31,142 nt of DNA from Flavobacteriaceae bacterium. Lineage in GTDB: Bacteria > Bacteroidota > Bacteroidia > Flavobacteriales > Flavobacteriaceae. The notes below the pieces were generated by a model. It worked only from the letters and a program-made list of their open reading frames with translations, ran no database searches and was not told the DNA's origin. Positions 24,724-31,142 of the stretch are shown piece after piece. The stretch covers positions 1 to 31,142 of the forward strand of contig JALRDC010000152.1 in the NCBI GenBank assembly GCA_023262245.1. Reading direction: 5' to 3'. A program made the position numbers and the translations under genes. Every line of letters starts with the position of its first letter. Position 1 is the stretch's first letter.

Positions 24724-24731
24724 TACTTTTA
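24724..24731 (+). promoter_or_regulatory. Probable promoter for rpiB
   Basis: TACTTTTA, one mismatch to TAnnTTTG, ends 15 nt before the rpiB ATG. A TTTG at 24699-24702 lies 21 nt upstream, a suitable -33 spacing. Confidence 0.45.
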
Positions 24732-24746
24732 TAAAAAACCAACAAA

Positions 24747-25178
24747 ATGAAGATAAGTATAGGAAATGACCACGCAGGACCGGATTATAAAAATGCCATT
24801 GTTGCTTACTTAAAAGAACAAGGTCACGAACACATCAATCACGGAACAGACAACACAAACAGTGTGGACTATCCCGATTTCATTCATCCAGTAGCAAAAG
24901 ATGTATCCGAAGGACGTGCAGATTTAGGAATAATAATTTGTGGAAGCGGAAACGGCGCAGCAATGACAGCAAACAAACATCAAAAAATTAGAGCAGCCCT
25001 TTGTTGGAACAATGAAATGGTTTCCTTAGCCCGCCTCCATAACAATGCAAATATTATCAGTTTACCTGCCAGATTTCTTTCAATACCTCAAGCCTTGGGA
25101 ATGGTAGAAACGTTTTTAAACACAAATTTTGAAGGAGGAAGACACCAAGGGCGCATAGACAAAATCCCCTGTAATTGA
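24747..25178 (+). CDS. rpiB: Ribose-5-phosphate isomerase B family protein
   Basis: A 143-residue cytosolic sugar-phosphate isomerase that interconverts ribose-5-phosphate and ribulose-5-phosphate in the pentose phosphate pathway; the family also includes allose-6-phosphate isomerases. Motifs are DHAG at residues 8-11, YPDF at 42-45, and the active-site loop CGSGNGAAMTANKH at 65-78 with the catalytic base Cys65. The usual family form is CGTGIG; the S and N here are modest variants. Length is normal. A GNAT gene follows with a one-base TGATG overlap. It starts next to the A+T-rich candidate origin. Confidence 0.95.
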   Translation: MKISIGNDHAGPDYKNAIVAYLKEQGHEHINHGTDNTNSVDYPDFIHPVAKDVSEGRADLGIIICGSGNGAAMTANKHQKIRAALCWNNEMVSLARLHNNANIISLPARFLSIPQALGMVETFLNTNFEGGRHQGRIDKIPCN

Positions 25179-25630
25179 TGCCCCTTTTTGCATTAAAAAA
25201 ATTCAACGAACTCAATCGAGAGGAGATACATGCCGTGTATGCTCTTAGAGCAGCGATTTTTGTGGTAGAACAAGATTGTGTATATCAAGATATTGACGGA
25301 AAAGATCTTGATGCTCATCATGTTTTGGGAAATATTGAAGGCAAGCTTGTTGCTTATGCTAGAGTTTTGAGAAAAGGAACTTCTTATATAGATTCTGTTT
25401 CTATTGGCAGAATTGCGGTGTTGGAGGAGTTCAGGGGCAAATCAATAGGACATGAAATTGTCCGTTTCTCTATTAAATGTATTGCCGATTTATATCCAGG
25501 CGAAGCAATCAAGATTTCCGCACAGTCACATTTGGAGAATTTTTACAATCAACACGGATTTAAAAAAGAAGGGACGCCTTATTTAGAAGACGGAATTCCC
25601 CATATCGCAATGATTAAAAAGAAGACCTAA
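25178..25630 (+). CDS. ElaA-like GNAT acetyltransferase
   Basis: A 150-residue protein of the GCN5-related N-acetyltransferase fold, closest in pattern to ElaA: the N-terminal FNELNREEIHAVYALRAAIF, then VVEQDCVYQDIDGKDLDAHH, are typical of that group. The acetyl-CoA binding turn is IGRIAVLEEFRGKSIG (about residues 69-84, an R/Q-x-x-G-x-G/A variant). The late FYNQHGFKKEG motif is present. The substrate is unknown. The start is the ATG at 25178, which overlaps the rpiB stop as TGATG; an in-frame TTG one codon earlier is less likely. Its stop overlaps rnpA on the opposite strand by 4 nt. Confidence 0.9.
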   Translation: MPLFALKKFNELNREEIHAVYALRAAIFVVEQDCVYQDIDGKDLDAHHVLGNIEGKLVAYARVLRKGTSYIDSVSIGRIAVLEEFRGKSIGHEIVRFSIKCIADLYPGEAIKISAQSHLENFYNQHGFKKEGTPYLEDGIPHIAMIKKKT

Positions 25631-25977
25631 GAAAAGGTTTTCTGAAAAACACTGCGGGTTTCTTCAATTAAAAACAACGTTTTTGGAAGCTCTTTTCCAG
25701 TATATAGAAGCATGCAAATACCAGAAAAAGAAAGCGGCGCTTCTAAAGATTTTAAGGCAACTCTTAATTGCCTCTTGATTCGGTTTCTGTGAACGGCCTT
25801 GCTGAAATTTTTTTTGGGAACCGATACACTCACCGCCATTGAATTTCCCTTTTCCTCTTTAAGAACCCTCAACATTAGCGTTGAAGTTCGATAAACCGTT
25901 CCATGTTCAAAAAGCAGATCGATTCGGGACTTGCCTCTTAACCGTATTAATGAAATTTCATTTTTCTTCAGCGACAT
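25627..25977 (-). CDS. rnpA: Ribonuclease P protein component
   Basis: A 116-residue basic protein subunit of RNase P, which cuts 5' leaders from tRNA precursors together with the RNA subunit. The RNR signature HRNRIKRQLR is at residues 63-72, preceded by VSVPKKNFSKAV and an FEHG-type segment near residue 23. It lacks its usual neighbour rpmH. It starts 20 nt inside the 3' end of the M1 aminopeptidase gene on the same strand, so translation is likely coupled to that gene. The stop shares 4 nt with the convergent GNAT gene. Confidence 0.93.
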   Translation of the reverse strand: MSLKKNEISLIRLRGKSRIDLLFEHGTVYRTSTLMLRVLKEEKGNSMAVSVSVPKKNFSKAVHRNRIKRQLRVALKSLEAPLSFSGICMLLYTGKELPKTLFLIEETRSVFQKTFS

Positions 25978-27787
25978 AATAGTTGTTGCTCTTGTCTATG
26001 TCGGCCATTAAACTGCTCGGGTCAATAATAATGGTTTCGATGGTATCTTTTGACCGGTCGATCTCCAGCGTATAATTTAGGTGTGCCCAGGACCAATCCC
26101 GATGGACCTTCCAGTTCATAGGATAGGGATTTTCCTTTTCTCCACGCATAAGAGAAATAGGGATGTAATGAAGTTCGCTTTCGCCATTTTTAAGTAAGAT
26201 CAAAATTTCTAAAGGCATGGGCATCAACTCCTTTCTTTCTATTTTAATGAGGGTCTTGTCGTCCAAACCTTCAACACCTGTGATGGCATAATCTATTTTA
26301 TTGGTTGTTTGGGTCCAATCTGTTAGATACCACTGGAGTTGTATTCCTGAAACACGCTCAGCAATTCTTCTAAAATCATTGGGTTGTGGGTGTTTGAATT
26401 GCCAATCAGCATAATAAGTCTGCAGCACCTCAAATAGTTTTTCATAACCAATTAAGTATCCCAATTGACCTAGGAAAACCGCCCCTTTACTATAGGCGGT
26501 CCGCTCATAAGCATAATTGTGGTAATAACGGTTTGCATTGGTGCTCTGAGGCATTTCACCCCCCGAAGAAGCAAGGCGAAAATAACGAAGATACGATCCC
26601 TCAAGAGGGAAATCCTTTTGTTGATCTAATAGTTCATTTTCTGCTAAATCAGAGATGAAAGAAGTAAACCCTTCGTCCATCCATTCGTGTTTTGTTTCGT
26701 TTGTTGCTAAAACATGCTGAAACCACGAGTGAGCAAGCTCATGCGCTGTAACACCAAAGAGAGAATTGTAATTCCGTCCCCCCGTAATTAATGTGAGCAT
26801 GGCGTATTCCATACCTCCGTCACCCCCCTGAACAACGGAGTATTGATCATAAGGGTAGGGACCAATTTTTTCGTTGTAATACGTCATCATTTCTGCCGTA
26901 TGGGGTTGGAGCTTTTTCCAATTTTCGATGATTTCGGGATCGTTCTTATAAAAGAAATGCAGCGTAACATTATTTGGACCAGGATATGTATCATGGATGT
27001 ATTCCGGATCTGCGGCCCAAGTAAAATCATGGACTTGAGGCGCAATAAAACGCCAAGTAATTTTTCCGTTTTTCGTTTTAGGTCTTTTGCGATCGGAATA
27101 GCCCTTACCAATCTCATTTGCGTTTTGTAGGTAGCCACTTGCAGCAACCATAAAGTCTTTATCCAAAGTAATTTTCACATCAAAGTTACCCCAAACACCA
27201 TGAAATTCCCGCCCTATATAAGGGTCTGTATTCCAACCTTCTAGATCATATTCCGCCATCTTAGGATACCACTGTGCCATGGAAAAAGCAACCCCTTCTT
27301 TAGAGTTTTTTCCGGCTCTACGAATGACATCAGGAACATGCCCCTCAAAATTCATTTCAAATGTTGAAGAGCCACCGGGAGGAATTGGTTTATTTAAAGT
27401 AACCTCTAAAATGGTTTCGGCGTCTATGGTTTTCACCATTACACCATCTTGAGTTAGATTGGAGACCCTTAAGGCTCCCTGTGATTGGATGCTTAAGGAG
27501 TCAAGATCAACACTAAAACGGGTGTTTCTATCCGGAGAGTTTTTAAGCTGTACAGCCATTTCACTTCCTGGTTTAAAGGCGTTAAAATATAAGTGATAAA
27601 AAACTTTGTGTAAAGTCTCAGGAGAGTTATTGGTATAAACAAGCTTTTGCGTGCCTGAATAATTTGCAGTATCGGGGTCTAAAGAGACGCTCATCGTATA
27701 ATCCACAGCCTGCTGCCAATATTGCGCTGTTAGTGAGAGGGAGCAAAATAAAAAAAGTAGGGAGGTAAACGTATTTTTCATAATCAT
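25958..27787 (-). CDS. Secreted M1 family aminopeptidase
   Basis: A 609-residue exported zinc metallopeptidase. The N-terminal signal peptide (about residues 3-22, ending LSLTAQ) is followed by an all-beta domain and a thermolysin-like catalytic domain. The substrate-binding variant GGMEYAM of the GxMEN motif is at about 324-330. The zinc site HELAH is at 349-353 with E372 (HEXXH-x18-E), so it looks active. A C-terminal beta-rich region replaces the large helical domain of PepN, giving a shorter M1 form common in Bacteroidetes. Either of two ATG codons (27787 or 27781) may start it. It lies 29 nt after the MBL gene, and its end overlaps rnpA by 20 nt. Confidence 0.93.
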   Translation of the reverse strand: MIMKNTFTSLLFLFCSLSLTAQYWQQAVDYTMSVSLDPDTANYSGTQKLVYTNNSPETLHKVFYHLYFNAFKPGSEMAVQLKNSPDRNTRFSVDLDSLSIQSQGALRVSNLTQDGVMVKTIDAETILEVTLNKPIPPGGSSTFEMNFEGHVPDVIRRAGKNSKEGVAFSMAQWYPKMAEYDLEGWNTDPYIGREFHGVWGNFDVKITLDKDFMVAASGYLQNANEIGKGYSDRKRPKTKNGKITWRFIAPQVHDFTWAADPEYIHDTYPGPNNVTLHFFYKNDPEIIENWKKLQPHTAEMMTYYNEKIGPYPYDQYSVVQGGDGGMEYAMLTLITGGRNYNSLFGVTAHELAHSWFQHVLATNETKHEWMDEGFTSFISDLAENELLDQQKDFPLEGSYLRYFRLASSGGEMPQSTNANRYYHNYAYERTAYSKGAVFLGQLGYLIGYEKLFEVLQTYYADWQFKHPQPNDFRRIAERVSGIQLQWYLTDWTQTTNKIDYAITGVEGLDDKTLIKIERKELMPMPLEILILLKNGESELHYIPISLMRGEKENPYPMNWKVHRDWSWAHLNYTLEIDRSKDTIETIIIDPSSLMADIDKSNNYYVAEEK

Positions 27788-27816
27788 TTAGTCAAGATCA
27801 GTAAAGGATCCATTTA

Positions 27817-28674
27817 TTATTTGCTAAAGTAAGAATCCAAATTGTAATGTGCTTTCATTCGCACACCTTTTTCTGTCATTTGTAAGGACACCAACTCATG
27901 ATAAGGATCGTGTTCCATAAACAAGAGGTAGTTTTTTTGGACGGCCTTTTCGAGAAAAATTGTTTTTTCTTGAAGTGTTAACAGGGGACGCGTATCATAT
28001 CCCATAATATAGGGAATGGGCAAATGACCCACTGTTGGAATCAGGTCTGCAGCAAAAACGAGATGTTCTCCCTTATAGTTTATCACGGGAAGCATTTGTT
28101 TTTCAGTATGGCCATTGACAAGCAAAATGGAAAAGGGAAAGGGAGTGTTTTCAAGCAATGGCCCATTCCCTTCAATAAATTTAAGCTGACCACTTTCTTG
28201 TAAGGGCAAAATATTTTCTTTTAAAAAAGAGGCTCTCTCTCTTGGATTTGGGTCAATAGCCCATTCCCAGTGCGATTTATGAACCCAAAAGGATGCGTTT
28301 TTAAAAGCGGGCTCCAAGACCTTCGTTTTGGATTTTCTAATGGCTCCTCCACAATGATCGAAGTGAAGATGAGTTAAAAAAACATCGGTAATGTCGTCTC
28401 TATGAAATCCTACTTTTTTAAGTGAATGATCAAGGTTGTGGGTTCCCCAAAGACTGTAATGGCCAAAAAACTTTTCGTCTTGTTTGTTCCCCATACCAGT
28501 ATCAATCAGGATGAGACGGTTTTCAGACTCAATTAATAGGCAACGGCTTGCCATTTCAATTTGATTGTTTTGATCTGAAGGATTTGTTCGCTCCCAAAGG
28601 ACCTTTGGAACAACACCAAACATTGCGCCTCCGTCTAATTTAAAATTTCCCGCATGTATGGTATAGAGTTGCAT
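27817..28674 (-). CDS. MBL-fold metallo-hydrolase
   Basis: A 285-residue metallo-beta-lactamase-fold hydrolase. The metal motif HLHFDH is at residues 102-107 (HxHxDH). Later metal ligands are probably the histidine in VNGHTEKQ, the aspartate in VFAADLIP and the histidine in FMEHDPYHE, which together would make a two-metal site. The pattern resembles the AHL-lactonase/glyoxalase-II-like group, but the substrate is not identifiable. No signal peptide is present, so it should be cytosolic. Its ATG directly follows the stop of the SMP-30-like gene with no gap (TAAATG), so the pair is coupled. Both could be lactone or ester hydrolases in one pathway. Confidence 0.9.
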   Translation of the reverse strand: MQLYTIHAGNFKLDGGAMFGVVPKVLWERTNPSDQNNQIEMASRCLLIESENRLILIDTGMGNKQDEKFFGHYSLWGTHNLDHSLKKVGFHRDDITDVFLTHLHFDHCGGAIRKSKTKVLEPAFKNASFWVHKSHWEWAIDPNPRERASFLKENILPLQESGQLKFIEGNGPLLENTPFPFSILLVNGHTEKQMLPVINYKGEHLVFAADLIPTVGHLPIPYIMGYDTRPLLTLQEKTIFLEKAVQKNYLLFMEHDPYHELVSLQMTEKGVRMKAHYNLDSYFSK

Positions 28675-29655
28675 TTATTTAAGCTTAATTCTAGCAAGAA
28701 CGTCTGCCGATGTAAGATAGAGATAGCCTTCGTCTGCATCAAATTCACAGTTGGCCGTAAGCTTTCCAGGGAGGATTGTTCCTAGATGAGTCCCATCAGA
28801 ATCGATTAATAATACCCCGCCCGGTCCTGTAGAAAAGATAATTCCAGAGGAATGCATACGAAGACCGTCAAAATTACCGGGTCTTTTTTTACCTAGAGCA
28901 GTTCCATCAAAAAAGACACGCTCATTCTTAAAACGACCCTTAACCAGATCAAAGGCGACAATGATATTTTTATTTGGATCAGAATTTCCTACGTAAACGG
29001 TTCTTTCGTCTTTAGAAAGTAGGATGCCATTGGGGCGATTCATGCTTTTGGAGAGCAATTGGATGCCGTCCTTTGGGCTCCATTTAAAGACCCCATTAAA
29101 AGGAAGTTCTTTTAATGGATCCTTGTCTAGTTCCTTTAAACCATAAGGAGGGTCTGTAAAATACAAGGTTCCTTTTTTATCAAAGACTAAATCATTGGGG
29201 CTGTTAAGCCATTTTCCATTGAAATGATCAACAAGAACGTCGTATTGTGGGCTTTCAAATTCCCAGCTAGACAACCGGGCAACGGCACGATCACCGTGTT
29301 GACACAATATTAAATTCCCTTCGAAATCTAAGCGCATTCCATTTGCTCCTGCATTCGAATTATGAGGCGCATGTTGTGTCATGCCACTGGGATCTAGGAA
29401 AAGGGTTAGACCTTGGTCCTCTTTCCACAGATACACTTTATTATTTGGTACGTCAGAAAAGAGAAGTCCATTAAGTTTTGGGACCCATAGCGGGCCTTCA
29501 GACCAGCGAAAACCTTCTGCTAAGACTTCAATTTTTGCGTCTTTAGAGATGATTTGTTCCATTTTAGGGTCTAAAAATTCAAGTTCGCCGATGGTTTGTT
29601 GTGCATGGAGAGCAATTGAACAAAACGCAAGGAATAAAGAAAAAAGCTGTTTCAT
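28675..29655 (-). CDS. Secreted SMP-30/gluconolactonase-like protein
   Basis: A 326-residue six-bladed beta-propeller of the SMP-30/LRE family, whose members open sugar lactones such as gluconolactone using one divalent metal. It has a signal peptide (MKQLFSLFLAFCSIALHAQ). Family motifs are EGFRWSEGPLWVP (metal-binding Glu), NDLVFDKKGTLYFTDPPYG, RPNGILLSKDERTVYV and NFDGLRMHSSG (metal-binding Asp region). The start is the ATG at 29655, because a TTG extension to 29679 adds residues ahead of the signal peptide. It lies 41 nt after the SulP gene and directly abuts the MBL gene. Substrate unknown. Confidence 0.92.
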   Translation of the reverse strand: MKQLFSLFLAFCSIALHAQQTIGELEFLDPKMEQIISKDAKIEVLAEGFRWSEGPLWVPKLNGLLFSDVPNNKVYLWKEDQGLTLFLDPSGMTQHAPHNSNAGANGMRLDFEGNLILCQHGDRAVARLSSWEFESPQYDVLVDHFNGKWLNSPNDLVFDKKGTLYFTDPPYGLKELDKDPLKELPFNGVFKWSPKDGIQLLSKSMNRPNGILLSKDERTVYVGNSDPNKNIIVAFDLVKGRFKNERVFFDGTALGKKRPGNFDGLRMHSSGIIFSTGPGGVLLIDSDGTHLGTILPGKLTANCEFDADEGYLYLTSADVLARIKLK

Positions 29656-29696
29656 CGTTGTGGGGTATTTTGGAACCAAGTTACAAAAACAATTGA

Positions 29697-31142
29697 TTAG
29701 CCTTTGGGCTGTATCTCTTTTCGTAGTAAGGCATTTAGATCTTCTGCAAAACTCAGCATTAACTTAATCTCTTGTATACTGGAAAGACGATCTTTTCCTT
29801 TTAATAGCAAGTGATTTCCGTTAGACTCTATGTGAAAAAAGGGATGGCTTTCGAAAAAGAAAATCAAATTTGGAGTAAAAACTTTTCGTATGGCAGGTCT
29901 ATCGTTTCCACTTAAGTGGAAGCGTTTAGAAAAATCAGGGTATTTATCAAAGTTAATATCATCAAAACCAGCCAATTGATAGAGGGTAGTACGAAGGTCT
30001 TCTTTGTCTAGAACAAACACCGGAAGCTCAACAGGGCTTTCAAATAGTAAAAAAGTAGCTTTTAAATCCTCTTTTGTTATAAAAGCACCTTCAGAAAAAG
30101 AAAGGTCGAATATGCTGTAGCTTTCTTTTTTATTATTCAGTTTGTTAACACTGTAGTTAATCACTTTAGACTCAAAAAATAAAAAGCGATTTAGTCCTCT
30201 AGGATTACTGTCAATTTTAGGAAGGTATTCCCAATTCAATTGATTTGCCAAGGATTTAAGGTTGTTTTGTCTATTCGTTAATGCGTTTTGAATACCAACC
30301 AGCGCATTAATAGGTAAACTTTTCCTAACCGAAAAAGGGTGGTCTGTCTCCGAAGCATGAATGTCAAGACCGATGGTTTCAAAAACCCCTTCTTTACGAG
30401 CAAAAGAGCGTTGGTATTCGTTAAGCCCTTCCATTACAGTATGATCAACAAAGTCGCAAAGGGAAAAATCAACAATAGCATGTTCGCTTTCGGGAATTTG
30501 ATCTAACTTCTTTTTTAGACGATAAAAGTTTAAAAAGCTACAGAAATTTTTTACACTGACATAGTAATTGCCACTTTGCTCTTCTTGGTACATGAGCACA
30601 TTCGGCTTGAAGATGTTCATGGTAAACATCAATAGGTTTTTGCTTAAGAATAGGTGCGTGAGAAAAGTAAACAAAATACCAACGGCGATTCCTGTAATAA
30701 GACTGGTCATTAAGGTGGTAACCAGAGTAACCAAAAAGATGAGTGCTTGTTCTGGACCAATTTTATAGATTCGGAGCAAGTTTTCTGGTGTAGCGAGTTT
30801 GTAACCCGTATAAACTAAAATTGCGGCAAGAGAGGTGAGAGGGATCATTTGGATTTGTTTCCCTAACAAGAGCACAAATACAACTAAAAAGGCTGCGTGA
30901 AAAAAGTTGGCAGATCGGTTGGTACCGCCATTGTTTGCGTTTACAGAACTTCGGGCAATGACTGTTACTACATTTAATCCTCCTAAAAAGCCACTAACAA
31001 TACTCGCCAGGCCTAATGCTCTGAGGTCTTTATTTACATTAGACCTCCTTTTCTTAGGGTCTAATTTATCAACAGCTTTAATACTCAATAGGGACTCAAT
31101 AACGGCGATTAAAGTGATCGAAAAAACGACTCCAATAAAATG
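29697..31142 (-). CDS. SulP family anion transporter (partial, runs off right edge)
   Basis: The C-terminal 481 residues of a SulP/SLC26-type anion permease; the N-terminal membrane part lies beyond the window. At the right edge the frame reads IAVIESLLSIKAVDKL, a conserved SulP segment, so a TTG at 31088 is internal and not a start. The SGFLGGLNVVTVIARSSVNAN segment and several membrane helices follow, to about 330 residues before the end. Next comes a STAS-like domain around YYVSVKNFCSFLNFYRL to HAIVDFSLCDFVDHTVMEGL. A tail of about 200 residues with no recognisable domain ends the protein. The substrate (sulfate, bicarbonate or other anion) is not determinable. Confidence 0.92.
   Translation of the reverse strand, partial: HFIGVVFSITLIAVIESLLSIKAVDKLDPKKRRSNVNKDLRALGLASIVSGFLGGLNVVTVIARSSVNANNGGTNRSANFFHAAFLVVFVLLLGKQIQMIPLTSLAAILVYTGYKLATPENLLRIYKIGPEQALIFLVTLVTTLMTSLITGIAVGILFTFLTHLFLSKNLLMFTMNIFKPNVLMYQEEQSGNYYVSVKNFCSFLNFYRLKKKLDQIPESEHAIVDFSLCDFVDHTVMEGLNEYQRSFARKEGVFETIGLDIHASETDHPFSVRKSLPINALVGIQNALTNRQNNLKSLANQLNWEYLPKIDSNPRGLNRFLFFESKVINYSVNKLNNKKESYSIFDLSFSEGAFITKEDLKATFLLFESPVELPVFVLDKEDLRTTLYQLAGFDDINFDKYPDFSKRFHLSGNDRPAIRKVFTPNLIFFFESHPFFHIESNGNHLLLKGKDRLSSIQEIKLMLSFAEDLNALLRKEIQPKG

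Noticed and set aside
1..31142. CRISPR arrays, insertion sequences, prophage or integron signals
   Set aside because: No regularly spaced repeats, transposase, integrase, or terminal inverted repeats were seen on either strand.

Overview
The window comes from a Bacteroidetes chromosome, most likely a Flavobacteriaceae member. The evidence is the low G+C, the run of families typical of flavobacteria (DUF5687, DUF6427, DUF6341, DUF4837, head-GIN/DUF2807), and about a dozen copies of the Bacteroidetes -7 promoter element TAnnTTTG placed 10-25 nt before start codons in place of a sigma70-type -10 box. Almost all genes are housekeeping. No insertion sequence, phage gene or CRISPR array is visible. 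Packing is very tight: all six convergent protein-gene pairs abut or overlap at their stop codons, and only one gap exceeds 300 nt.

Layout. 1-1832 (-): DUF5687 ABC permease followed by its ATPase, which is cut by the left edge. 1894-2934 (+): PaaE-like FAD/2Fe-2S reductase. 2935-4126: DUF6427 (-) and DUF6341 (+) membrane proteins. 4121-9818 (-): an overlapping run of M23 peptidase, GH3-like adenylating enzyme, GT4 glycosyltransferase and pyruvyl-transferase-like protein, then purD. 9927-10118 (+): tatA. 10115-12277 (-): pgk and a DUF4837 lipoprotein. 12377-13492 (+): holB. 13482-16665 (-): ybeY, mnmG and a SAM methyltransferase. 16731-19152 (+): gltX and an SPFH protein. 19149-20825 (-): glnS. 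20907-21372 (+): folB and tRNA-Cys(GCA). 21375-24237 (-): rnr and a DUF2807 protein. 24747-25630 (+): rpiB and a GNAT protein. 25627-31142 (-): SulP transporter (cut by the right edge), SMP-30 lactonase-like protein, MBL hydrolase, M1 aminopeptidase and rnpA.

The most notable non-coding signals concern chromosome maintenance. Two exact 16-bp matches to the ParB site parS (TGTTnCACGTGAAACA) lie in opposite orientation on either side of mnmG. One covers the predicted mnmG transcription start and also encodes the YbeY tail. Some 8-10 kb away, a roughly 500-nt, very A+T-rich gap between the divergent rnr and rpiB genes holds a perfect DnaA box (TTATCCACA), several near-matches including a 10-bp inverted pair, and a stretch of about 5% G+C. 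I read this as a candidate replication origin. That is inference, and a GC-skew plot would settle it.

The window also serves translation and RNA maturation (gltX, glnS, tRNA-Cys, mnmG, ybeY, rnr, rnpA), replication (holB), central metabolism (purD, pgk, rpiB, folB) and the cell envelope (tatA, M23/GH3/GT/pyruvyl-transferase run, SPFH, SulP). I did not find a clearly new multi-gene system. The closest candidates are the GH3-centred envelope operon and the parS/origin arrangement.
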